From Sipunculus nudus (taxonomy: Eukaryota > Annelida > Sipuncula > Golfingiida > Sipunculidae), in the NCBI GenBank assembly GCA_026874595.1, contig CM049319.1:5920601-5984600 (forward strand): a stretch of DNA of 64,000 bases. Direction: 5' to 3'. The notes beneath the pieces were generated by a model. It had not been told where the DNA came from and searched no databases. It was given only the letters and a program-made list of their open reading frames with translations. Both the position numbers and the translations under genes were made by a program. Positions 12,401 through 19,900 of this stretch are shown piece after piece; the first letter of the stretch is position 1, and each line of letters opens with the position of its first letter.

Positions 12401-13429
12401 ACATTCTGTTAGTAAACACGGTACGTGCGTTAATGCTGACAAACAGAAAAAAAGTGCAACTTAACATGGCTGGTTGCACTTGCGCGGGAATTTAAAAGGT
12501 CATTGATTGCAAAACTCTTGTTCTTCTGACTTGCTCAGAAGTGTCCTTGATGGATCCGTTTGAATTATTGTAACAGGCCCCACGCATGTTATAAACACTC
12601 GGATGTAAATTAAACGAACAGCTTGTGTAATATGGGATCTGCGTTTTCTAACATATTTCTGATGGACATTCAAGGGATTATCTTTAGTTAATATACGTCA
12701 GTTATCGGAATAGGTCCCTTTAAGATTATAAGGGGCAACGCCGAAACCAAACACGCACAATCAACTTAATCCATCAAAACATCTTATAAACTTTTACCTG
12801 ATGGGATTGAGGTTACAGATGATCACGTCGGGCACGACATCTTGTAAATCTTCCGGTCTGTGATCTTCGTCATCAGATGTTGGGTTGCATGTCATGAAGT
12901 CTTGTACTCTCTCAGCGATGACGTAGGCAGATATGATGAATAAGATGAAAAGAACCACGCCATAGCAGATCCTGAAAAAAGCAGATAATGTGGATATTTA
13001 TTATAGTTTTATAAAGAAAAAGGTTATGATGAACTTAAATGGATACTAAAATATAATAAGCTATAATGATTTTCCCGAACTTGTAGTAAATGGTTCCCAA
13101 TAAAGTTATATGCAACAAATACAATAAATATGAAGTAAGATATTCACTTTGTATGATAGAGCGTTTTGGGTGTTTTCAAATAAAAGACACGAGACAGGCA
13201 AGGGAGGGAACATATAGAGAAATATCAAAATTTAAACTGCATATAAAGGACGCAGGCGAAGTAGCCTGTTGGCGCATTGGCATAGTTTTGACTTTTTTTT
13301 GCTAGAAATAAGGTTCTCGATAAACCAACAGGATGACACTAACCTTTTTGTCACTCGGCCACGGGTAACCAATCGAACAAGCGGTTGGGTCACGTGATCC
13401 GAGATTTGCTTGTCCTTCTGGTTATCCAT
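361..13429 (-). CDS. DEG/ENaC-type membrane protein with LDLa and MAM modules (3'-partial, 10 exons seen)
   Basis: Exons, in transcript order: 13344-13429, 12798-12971, 9388-9737, 7993-8109, 7733-7807, 6867-7232, 6484-6537, 6117-6233, 1153-1500, 361-471. About 600 residues are visible. The order is: 29-residue cytoplasmic tail, one transmembrane helix ([16 protein letters not shown]), a DEG/ENaC-like post-TM1 motif ([18 protein letters not shown]), a Cys-containing extracellular stretch, LDLa, divergent MAM, linker, canonical MAM, LDLa. The first two joins are phase 2 and every later join is phase 1, the usual phase for shuffled extracellular modules. The channel's thumb, second transmembrane helix and selectivity filter are not in the window. 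They may lie beyond the left edge or may be absent, in which case this would be a single-pass adhesion or receptor-like protein. The TM1/NLNP assignment rests on motif recognition, while the LDLa and second MAM assignments are strong. The fusion is inferred from matching splice phases and has not been seen in a transcript. Confidence 0.75.
684..1116. mobile_element. Harbinger-like MITE, 433 bp
   Basis: The ends are inverted: GGCCGTATTCACACTTGG at the left and GGCCGTATCCGCACTAG when the right end is reversed. A TAA duplication flanks it (681-683 and 1117-1119). The interior contains repeated inverted segments around AAACCGG and AGTAAACC. No transposase is encoded. It sits in the intron between MAM 2 and LDLa 2. 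Confidence 0.7.
1153..1500 (-). CDS. Exon 9: C-terminal part of MAM domain 2
   Basis: The exon is 348 bases, with acceptor ttatcag, donor gtaag and phase 1 at both ends. It begins [18 protein letters not shown] and continues with [13 protein letters not shown], the CLxFxYxxxG-like strand. It ends [13 protein letters not shown], the standard MAM terminus. With exon 8 it gives a complete domain of about 155 residues. An N-glycosylation sequon (NQT) is present. Confidence 0.92.
1690..2185 (+). repeat. Dispersed repeat, copy A of an inverted pair
   Basis: It shares about 500 bases, in reverse orientation, with 5396-5906. Common landmarks are the segment around CCGGGATACATCGATTTAATT, the CCCCTACCCCTATATCGGTG block, and the GGTCAAGGTCACGGTCACTT block. 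The short frames it contains are non-coding by appearance. The GGTCAAGGTCA-rich stretch resembles repeats I associate with bivalve genomes. Confidence 0.8.
5396..5906 (-). repeat. Dispersed repeat, copy B of the inverted pair
   Basis: This is the reverse-orientation partner of 1690-2185, with roughly 85-90 percent identity by eye. Both copies lie in the intron that splits MAM domain 2, so the pre-mRNA could fold across about 3.2 kb. Confidence 0.8.
6117..6233 (-). CDS. Exon 8: N-terminal part of MAM domain 2
   Basis: The acceptor is ttttcag and the donor is gtaag, with phase 1 at both ends. It opens [16 protein letters not shown], the classical MAM start CxFExxxxxC, followed by a WTWTG segment and SGIKG at the splice point. 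The rest of the domain is in the exon at 1153-1500, beyond a 4.6-kb intron. Confidence 0.88.
6484..6537 (-). CDS. Exon 7: 18-codon linker between MAM domains
   Basis: This short exon has a tag acceptor and a gtaggaag donor, with phase 1 at both ends. It encodes [18 protein letters not shown], a hydrophilic Ser/Thr-rich spacer with no fold signal. It is supported by canonical splice sites, phase match and position between the two MAM domains. Because it is a symmetric 54-base exon, it could be skipped without changing frame. Confidence 0.6.
6867..7232 (-). CDS. Exon 6: body of MAM domain 1
   Basis: The exon is 366 bases, with acceptor ctgcag, donor gtgaga and phase 1 at both ends. It encodes the strand pattern of a MAM domain: [20 protein letters not shown], then [12 protein letters not shown], and a terminal [11 protein letters not shown] matching the family's closing IxLDDIxxxxGxC. 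It has fewer cysteines than usual and lacks a clear N-terminal CxFE, so it is a divergent MAM. MAM domains mediate extracellular adhesion or oligomerisation. Confidence 0.82.
7733..7807 (-). CDS. Exon 5: 25-codon start of a divergent MAM domain (tentative)
   Basis: The candidate acceptor is atcacag and the donor is gtgagat, with phase 1 at both ends. The product begins [19 protein letters not shown] and joins smoothly to exon 6. The Trp followed by basic residues resembles the WxR region early in MAM domains, but the first CxFE motif is missing. The polypyrimidine tract is poor, so the exon could be longer or could be skipped. Confidence 0.5.
7993..8109 (-). CDS. Exon 4: LDL-receptor class A repeat 1
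   Basis: This 117-base exon has phase 1 at both ends. It encodes a full LDLa module with six cysteines in canonical spacing, from CGADQFQC to GTDESNC, including [15 protein letters not shown]. The acidic calcium-binding residues (D, D, D, E of CDG..DC..GTDES) are all present. LDLa modules fold around calcium and bind extracellular ligands. The exon follows the channel-like exon and precedes the first MAM segment. Confidence 0.93.
8110..9387 (-). other. Intron carrying the GTCCTCG-rich repeat
   Basis: It separates the DEG/ENaC-like exon 3 from LDLa 1. Most of it is the repeat at 8632-9200. The segment 8410-8630 is unassigned. Confidence 0.7.
8632..9200 (+). repeat. GTCCTCG-rich dispersed repeat, copy 1
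   Basis: This copy is uninterrupted. Copy 2 is split between 47530-47858 and 49128-49400. Shared blocks include TGCACACCAAACGCG, GATAATATGTTTAAACTGG and GTCTAACCAGCCTTT. The heptamer GTCCTCG or a close variant recurs through it, and a GT microsatellite (8886-8909) lies inside. No coding capacity or terminal repeat was recognised, so its class is unknown. Confidence 0.75.
9388..9737 (-). CDS. Exon 3: extracellular (finger-like) part of the DEG/ENaC domain
   Basis: The acceptor is cctcttttcag and the donor is gtacgtt. The exon enters in phase 2 and exits in phase 1. It starts [15 protein letters not shown], continuing the ENaC-like NPYRYxE pattern. It then carries two N-glycosylation sequons (NRT, NCT) and a Cys cluster (IVCKGMC, INC, KIC) followed by TTDLDLRPG. 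That order resembles the finger-domain run in which a Cys pair precedes a GLxLxL-like strand, but the similarity is weak. The 350-base size and uninterrupted frame support coding. Confidence 0.72.
9738..12797 (-). other. 3-kb intron upstream of exon 3
   Basis: Mostly unassigned AT-rich sequence, with a degraded hAT-like element near 11090-11285. A plus-strand frame at 11286-11519 shows no recognised domain. Nothing else stands out. Confidence 0.6.
11090..11285 (-). mobile_element. Degraded GGATCCAGG-type (hAT-like) element with G-run
   Basis: It shares the 'GGGGTCCAACCCAGG... AATCTAAA... AAAAATGGTT... G-run' layout with 31176-31380, and parts of it with 18895-19102. The ends are eroded here. 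The hAT-like label is from general resemblance and is weak. Confidence 0.45.
12798..12971 (-). CDS. Exon 2: TM1 and post-TM1 motif of the DEG/ENaC domain
   Basis: The acceptor follows a pyrimidine tract (ctttttttcag) and the donor is gtaaaag. The exon enters and leaves in phase 2. It encodes a hydrophobic helix ([20 protein letters not shown]), an acidic spacer with DDEDHRPED, then [14 protein letters not shown]. The last segment corresponds to the FPAVTICNLNP-type motif that follows TM1 in acid-sensing and epithelial sodium channels. This exon is the main evidence for the family call. Confidence 0.82.
13344..13429 (-). CDS. Exon 1: N-terminal cytoplasmic tail of the DEG/ENaC-like protein
   Basis: The start codon is at 13427-13429, and 86 coding bases end at a gttagt donor in phase 2. 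The tail contains [20 protein letters not shown], which lines up with the segment before TM1 in ENaC subunits. The His-Gly pair that family members carry there is absent, and Thr-Gln-Pro stands in that area. Basic residues (RGRVTKR) directly precede the helix, consistent with a cytoplasmic N terminus. The start was chosen because it is the first Met of the open frame joining exon 2. An additional 5' exon cannot be excluded. Confidence 0.65.
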
Positions 13430-13482
13430 TATGGACAGTGACGGACAGCGGTGTAAACATCACCACGACATAAAGCGTCCAT
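13429..13482 (-). CDS. Upstream ORF whose stop overlaps the main start codon
   Basis: On the minus strand, an ATG at 13480-13482 opens 17 codons and ends TAA at 13429-13431. That stop shares its last A with the main ATG (TAATG). Such an overlap is compatible with termination-reinitiation control, but no transcript end is known, so the uORF may not be in the mRNA. Confidence 0.3.
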   Translation of the reverse strand: MDALCRGDVYTAVRHCP

Positions 13483-13570
13483 AGCAAAGTGCGCGGGAAT
13501 GCGCCAACACGTCAAGTATGTAGCCCCACATACCAGCTCATTCCTTGAAAAGACAACAACAGGGCGGGAC

Positions 13571-13587
13571 CTTTATATAATTGGTCT
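13571..13587 (-). promoter_or_regulatory. Possible TATA box with adjacent CCAAT
   Basis: The minus strand reads CCAATTATATAAAGG about 145 bases upstream of the DEG/ENaC-like start codon, just before a GC-rich GGGCGG-type stretch (plus strand agggcggg, 13560-13568). Transcription would start near 13545 and give a 5' UTR of about 115 bases. This is a single-motif prediction. Confidence 0.35.
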
Positions 13588-13599
13588 GTAATCATCCTG

Positions 13600-14880
13600 A
13601 AATTAAGTGTTATCTGACATCAGTGATTAAATCAGTATTTACTATCCATCCGCCACACCCTGTATGAAAACTGGTAATGTGTGCATATCGATCATGTTTC
13701 AGTAGAATATATATAAACCATGGACTGTTGGTTTTAATAGGGATTTGGGATATGATACAGCCTTGTTGCCTTTGTTTAAAGGTGGTCCTCGGGAGCTGAA
13801 GGTCTCCGGCCAGTGCCTCAAAATAAAAAAAAAGGAGAAGATTCGCTCTAATGTCTGAACAACTGAATATGGTATATATTCTGTAGCACCAGAAAACGTA
13901 ACTTTAATATATCCCTCCTATAGTATGGTATACTTTATTCAGCTTGACGATGACACCAACATAACATGTTACTATTCCGCATAAGAAGTTCAGCACCATA
14001 GTGATAATACAACAACAAGTTAATTCCTCATTAAAATTGTCATTTAAACATTGTATTTGAAGATACAATTATCCCATAAATACACTGCCGTGTCCTTCTT
14101 TTTTTCTTTTTCTAATTGTCTAAGAGCGTGTCGGGATAATTGTCAACTTTTCTTAAGAGATTTAACCGTGTAATATAGTATAAAGGTTACAGTGTCAAGT
14201 TTAATATAGCGTATTCTCCAGATTAACCAAAAGAAACATTATGCGTAAAGAATTTCAAGAATGTTTCTGGAAGCAATGAACCCAGCTAATGCAAAGGTTC
14301 TGCTGTACACCCAGGAAGTGATAATAGGTAATAGCTGTGAAAAAGTAATAGCCAGGTTAAATGTCCTCCGAAATTACATACAATAATAACAAGTTTTATC
14401 AAATGTCATTTTATTCCATGTATTAGTATCATATTAAAAAACCACCACAGAGTAAATACTCTTCAAAGTCTTTTCATCTTTGGTTTCCATATCAATGGTT
14501 AGTTTCTCCTGTCGGTTTTACCTTATTTCTTATGGATTTGCTCTTTTCCTGTCCATTATCCTTTTGGTGAATGCATTTTTCCGTCCAGTTTTCGAACCTG
14601 TCAATTGCCAGGTTTTTGTCATTTGTCGGGTTTTCAGTCATATATCAGTTTCTATTTTCCTGCCAATTATCGCTTTTTTATGCCGGTTTTCCTGTTGGTA
14701 ATCATGTTTTTTTTTAATTATTATCTTTAAATCCTTCAGGTTATCAACTATGCTAAGTCGATTTTTCGATTTCCTGTTTTTAATTATCAATTATCGTTTT
14801 GTGACCGTTGTCGGTTTTTCTGTCGGTTATCTCGTCTTTTTGTCGTTTTTCGATTGATCATGTTTCACCCGGTAACCAGG
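13600..14880. other. Intergenic, T-rich with scattered TCGGTTTT motifs
   Basis: No gene was recognised. From about 14480 the plus strand becomes T-rich with recurring TGTCGGTTTT-like words that lead into the 56-bp tandem repeat. The small frame at 14480-14701 looks like a by-product of this composition. Confidence 0.5.
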
Positions 14881-15055
14881 TTTCTGTCGGCTGTCGGTTT
14901 TTGTGTGAGTTATGTCGGTTACCATGCTGCGTGAGCTTTCTGTCGGCTGTCTGATTTTGTGTGAGTTATGTCGGTTACTATGCTGCCTGAGCTTTCTGTC
15001 GGCTGTCTGATTTTGTGTGAGTTATGTCGGTTACCATGCTGCCTGAGCTTTCTGT
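14880..15055 (+). repeat. 56-bp tandem repeat, about 3 copies
   Basis: Units begin near 14880, 14935, 14991 and (partial) 15047. They share GCTTTCTGTCGGCTGTCTGA and TGTGTGAGTTATGTCGGTTA. The second and third units are nearly identical. The first is more diverged and grades into TCGGTTTT-rich sequence upstream. Confidence 0.85.
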
Positions 15056-15330
15056 AGGTTCTTGGTTTCCCGGGTGGTCATCGGGTTGGTTCTTTATCTC
15101 TGGCAGCTGTCCGGTCAGTCGTCGGGTGTTTTTTTCAGTTGTCCCTTTTTTACTTTTCATTTAGTTTTTTTAGGAAGTGACTTCCCTGTGATAGATAATT
15201 TCTTAAATACACAACATTCATTTACAACATTCACCCACATACCGTATATACGGTGTCTATTGATTATTATTCTTGTTGACCTTTGCTTTTCAAGAGTCCC
15301 TGCTGGTGTTAATAACGGCACAGGTACCTG

Positions 15331-15554
15331 ACAAGCTGACGTTTGTATGACTCCGGCCACAGGTGTATTACGGCATACAATGACGTACCGGATGGCTTTA
15401 GTCTGACCGACCACACCTTGTCAATACCACCTTCATCATACGAGCAATCATTATGTAGGGCGGTCTCAGAAAGAATGACTGGGTAGTGGGGGGTTGGTGG
15501 ATACCAAGTAAAGCACGGATGAATGTAGTTTGCTCCCTCGTACAAATAAATAAT
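15331..15554 (-). CDS. Possible orphan exon, unknown product
   Basis: A minus-strand open stretch of about 75 codons lies between a candidate acceptor (tatcag) and a candidate donor (cag then gtacct). It contains YEGANYIHPCFTWYPP, HNDCSYDEGGIDKVW and LYAVIHLWPES. The residue mix (paired Cys, Trp, alternating hydrophobics) looks like an extracellular beta domain. No flanking partner exon was found and no family is recognised, so chance openness is possible. Confidence 0.25.
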
Positions 15555-16828
15555 GCTCACGTCTGATACATGTGAGCTTTAGTGATAGAGAAGCCTGTCT
15601 CTGTCTCTGAATCGAGTGTTAAGATCATCCTGTAAATTTAATAAAGACAAATTGTACCGTTGAGAGTTACGTCTGCAAGCATATTTCAGCATTATGCTAA
15701 AAAAACAAGACCCTTGTATTGACTGATTAGAGTGCATGATTACATTAGTAATCATAAAACCCCTCAATACAAATTAGTGAATAATAATACTTAATATATA
15801 AATGAATATACAATTAGAATATAAACATGAAAATTTGATAAAAAAAAAATTAAGTGGAAAACCAATATTAATTAGCCTTAAAATGCACAGGCAAGTATAC
15901 TCAAGTTTGATAAAAACCCAGTGTTGAAACGAGTTCGACTTTCATGTTGATCTAATTTATTAACCATCTGTTACCGCTGTGAATTATTGCTTTCAGTAGT
16001 TGAAAGGAATCATTGACTAATGATATGAATCAAATGACAACCACAGCTGGTCATCGCCATGCAGGAGAATATTCCTGTAGAAATCCCCGTGCCCATAATC
16101 ACACGCACACATACAGAGTATTACAAGTGGCAACTTCTTTCTCTTATCTACATACACAAATCTTCGTACAAGCGTTTTTTTTCGCGTCTTTTAAGAAAAA
16201 GAGTAACCTTAAAGAACGGGAATGCCCCTGACAATGAACCCGCCCGTACCCAAATGAATGTCGTAAAAGATCGGTGTATTGCACAAGAATGGTGCCAATA
16301 TGTCACGATACACGAATGAATGAATATCAAAGTGGTACTTTAATAAAAAAAAATATTAAACCGTGATACATATTTTATTATATAATATATTTCACCAAAT
16401 ATTTTACATCTAGTATCTTCTTGAATTGGATGTATTACATTTACAAAATATAAAGGTCTCAGAGACCTCTCAGCAGAAGATCGGTGTTTCATACCTGCAG
16501 TTACTACTCTTGGTAGATAAGTGGGAAAACATATGATATATACATAATACGTGTATGCACAAGCATACGGTAAAAGCAGTACGTGCATTAGATTTGTTAA
16601 CTGGGTGCACGTCGTCATCGTAAAAGGTAGCTTTTATTTATTTAGTGCGCCCCACCCGTGTTACTTGATAATCAATTAACTGTGACATCGGTTAAGTGGA
16701 AACATCATTTACAGTAACTTCCCCACATTATCCCATCCATTCCCGCGCTTTAATGATTATTTACAGAAATAATCGACTGAGTCTGGTGTATAACAGCAGG
16801 TCATCCCAAGCCTGGGCTTGAGTGACCG

Positions 16829-16843
16829 GTCGCCACGGTAACG
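16829..16843 (+). promoter_or_regulatory. X-box-like palindrome (RFX-type site)
   Basis: The sequence GTCGCCACGGTAAC matches the RFX X-box form of two half sites (GTNRCC and RGYAAC) with a two-base spacer. It lies about 3.4 kb upstream of the DEG/ENaC-like start. Chance occurrence cannot be excluded. Confidence 0.25.
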
Positions 16844-17517
16844 GTGGGAGTGTCTCTGTTATCCCGAGCATGGTAGCTCTTATTACCGGAAGGAAACAGG
16901 CGTCATGAGTGGGCTATTGCATTGCATCGAACGTACTAGTATTTCTCTTCATTCTTATGTTATTATATAACAAGGTGGTTTCATGTAATATAATTTCGAG
17001 CAATCTGCATCAAACCGACCCATTTGCTTTAAAAATATATAAATTATGTGATTGTTTTGTAACATATGAATGTAGATTTGTTATCTATTTTTCTGTTTCA
17101 CTGTATTCTCCAAACCCCTAATTGAAAGATTCATGTTTGTAAATCGCTAAACAAACATGACATTCTTGATTTATAACCAACGGATGAACAAGAACACTTA
17201 TTTCCAGCTTTCTTAATACAACCAATACGGCAGCCAATCACATCATGGTCCTCTCTTTTGTGCTTGACTAAATCCACGTACAAACAAAATCACGTGCTTG
17301 ACCTGGTTTATGGGAGTTTTCTGTTGCCCCGGGTTGTGCTACTATACTGGTAAATCTTGCATTATCCGTATTGGCTGTGTGCTTGTACCCTATGCCATGG
17401 CCTTATCATACCACAGTAAAAGTCGATGTTTGTCCATTAGTACCACTCTAATGTTCAGTCATACGTTCGTATATTTACTAAATGATCAATTGTAAATTAA
17501 AGCAGGACACAAAACTA

Positions 17518-17620
17518 GGGATGTTACGATACATTATCTATTGATTCGATACCTCTTGCGATAATTAGCTCACTATAAGATATACGATGCGATACATATT
17601 AAGTATATTATAAACAAACT
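17518..17620. mobile_element. Remnant of a 'GATGTTACGATAC' transposon end
   Basis: The sequence GGGATGTTACGATACAT followed by repeated CGATAC words resembles ends of hAT-type MITEs widespread in animals. Only one end is evident. Confidence 0.3.
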
Positions 17621-18894
17621 ATTCTCCTTTAAGGGACAAATTACTTTTTTTAATCTTGTGTCAAAAGGTAAATATTTTTTATTTTATTTCATAAATTTTA
17701 TTTTTAAAAATCAAACAACTTGATATAGGAACTACTTCAAATAAATTACAGCGTATATTTATTATCTCTTTAAGACAAATTACGACAGTAGGTATTAAGG
17801 TCACCAGACAAATCTTCGTGCTCTTTTTTAAACTTATAAACATAAATTGTTTAAATTAAAGTCATAGACCGTACCTCACGGTTCAAATTTGTTACCCCAC
17901 ATGCAAGCACAACATGCCGCACAACCTTTATCCACAATAAACAATATAGCTTCATAAACACCTGGCCAATGGATCATGGAACTCCGCTGACTCTCGCAAA
18001 TTACCATTTAACAGAGCAAATGTAAGCAGTCGGTTATAATTACCCTGGAAAATGTGATACAAACCTGTCCGTGAATTTAAACTAACACATTCTAATGGTT
18101 AGAATTTATGCCCCGATCAGGATCAGCCTTCTGAGCCCCTAATGTACCAAAATCGTTTTTTTTTTTTTTAGAAATATGTCCTTTTGTGTGAGTTTTCACT
18201 AAGCACAGTGTTAACTGGTCATCCAAGATTAAACATGTTGTTCTGCACGGTAACCTGAAGAATATAATCAGGGTGCCCTCAATTCTAAGAACCAAAGAAG
18301 AAATATCAAGAACTGTCAGCATGTCAAGTTGAAACCTCCTATTGGTGATATCAATATTATTGGTCCCCTGCTGAAGGGGGGTTCAATGGTTGAATCTATA
18401 ATTCTAAAATATTAAGTAAAAATCCATTAAAATTAAGCAGTGGTAGGTGGCGCCACATAAAGTTTAAGATCAAACAGCATATTAAGTTTTATGAAATCCG
18501 TCCAGCGATTTCTTTGACATTTGTCTTTAGCATAAATGTTTAATGACAATTGTTTAAATCATGAGATGTTGAAACACAGGTTTCGCCTCCGAATTTATAA
18601 GTCGCATGGACCTTAATTTAATTTTCCGATAATGAACTGATATGCCCTGCCTTTTGAAGTTCTTCCTGATCAATTAGGCTTCAGGATTACTGACGAGCTG
18701 TTCCTGAGAAGTCTGGTATTTTGTGTGATGATTTAACTTACAAGAGTTAAAATAAGGTGTTACCGCCCCGTAACTATTAAGTATATAAGCAACAAAATTA
18801 CCATATTTTGAATTTCCACAGGGGACCTACCAGAACCTGCTTGTGACATATGAGCCTCCTGAGTCTTAAAGTTACGATTTATTCATTGTTAACA

Positions 18895-19102
18895 GAAGCG
18901 GGTCCAGGGGGGGGGGGGTCCAGGGGGTCCGGACCCCCCCCCCCCCCCTTTTTCACCCGAAGCAACCTTTTTTAAGGTGTTTTAGACGTAATTTTGCGGC
19001 CTGGACCCCCCCTTTTCCAGACGTGATGACCTTTTTTTTACGATTTTCATTAGTCCTCCTGGGTTGGACCCCCCCCTTTTCATAAATCCTGGATCCGCCC
19101 CT
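18895..19102. mobile_element. hAT-like MITE with G/C runs and GGATCC-type end
   Basis: The left part reads GCGGGTCCAGG with long G and C runs. The right end is CCTGGATCCGCCCCTG, matching the end at 50715-50733. The interior shares GTCCTCCTGGGTTGGACC with other copies in this window. Confidence 0.5.
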
Positions 19103-19287
19103 GGTAAACGAACGAATGACAGGACTATAGAACAGACTGCAAACGACGGACAAAGGCCCATCCCAACAGCTCAGATGACTTTCCATTACCTAAGTTAACA
19201 GATCGGGACATTGGTACGGCCGATAGCCGGCAAATGCTGTCTTAACAATATAAACAAATATAAACTTATAAATTTTACATGTATAAT

Positions 19288-19442
19288 GTTACGAAGACAA
19301 ATTGTTGAGGGGAAAAATCCTGGGCCGATCCGGGAGTCAAACCCCGGTCGGCGGCGCACAAGTCCGGCGAACCAACCGCTTCGCTAGAAAAGCAAGCTTT
19401 ATTAGCGAGACAGTTCGGTCCGCTTTCATTTCACACCGTAAC
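19288..19442 (-). mobile_element. tRNA-derived SINE, copy 1
   Basis: On the minus strand it contains a tRNA-like head with an A-box-like CTAGCGAAGCGGTTGG and a B-box-like GGGTTTGACTCCC, 155 bases in all. It is bounded by GTTAC at the left and GTAAC at the right. It is about 85-90 percent identical to 19564-19717. Confidence 0.65.
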
Positions 19443-19563
19443 ACACCCCCTCTTAACAGCGTTCTGCTATCAGAACAAGACTAATTATCCTAGGAGTCAC
19501 ACTTTAATGAACTTATTCCCTGGGCCACAAAGTTAACCTTCACGTTAGACGAGCCCCCATTTT

Positions 19564-19717
19564 GTTACAAAGACAAATAAATGAGGGGAAAATCCTGGGC
19601 CGATCCGCGAGTCAAACCCAGGTCGGTGGCGCACAAGTCTGGCGAACCAACCGCTTCGCTAGCACAGCAAGCTTCACTAGCGAGACAGTTCGGTCCGCTT
19701 TTATTTCACCCCGTAAC
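19564..19717 (-). mobile_element. tRNA-derived SINE, copy 2
   Basis: Second copy of the 155-base element, in the same orientation, again bounded by GTTAC and GTAAC and carrying CTAGCGAAGCGGTTGG and TGGGTTTGACTCGC. The spacing between the copies is 276 bases. Confidence 0.65.
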
Positions 19718-19734
19718 AATAATACAAATAGTTA

Positions 19735-19900
19735 TTGTAACTACTCGCGGCTCTCTTAGTGGCTCCGGTGATGGCGATTGGCACTCTGTAGGGATGGAGG
19801 AAAAAGGAGGACCCGGAGAAAACCACCAGCCTCGGACGGGCCACTACAACCTACTCTCATAGCCACGCCGGGGATCGAACCCAGGTCGCCAGGGGAGAAC
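19735..19900 (-). mobile_element. Second tRNA-derived SINE family
   Basis: On the minus strand it carries a good B box (GGGTTCGATCCCC) and, further on, GGTGGTTTTCTCCGGGTCCT. That core resembles a segment common in tRNA SINEs of molluscs and other animals. The A box is less clear, so this may be a 5'-truncated copy. Confidence 0.55.

Larger units (their letters stand above)
15780..19287. other. Intergenic, mostly unassigned
   Basis: No gene was recognised. It holds an RFX X-box-like palindrome at 16829-16843, a GATGTTACGATACAT-type transposon remnant near 17518-17620, and the G/C-run element at 18895-19102. The rest is AT-rich with only short frames. Confidence 0.5.

Noticed and set aside
19288-19442. 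Functional tRNA gene
   Set aside because: A- and B-box-like sequences exist, but the acceptor stem and anticodon arm do not form a clean cloverleaf, and a near-identical second copy points to a SINE.
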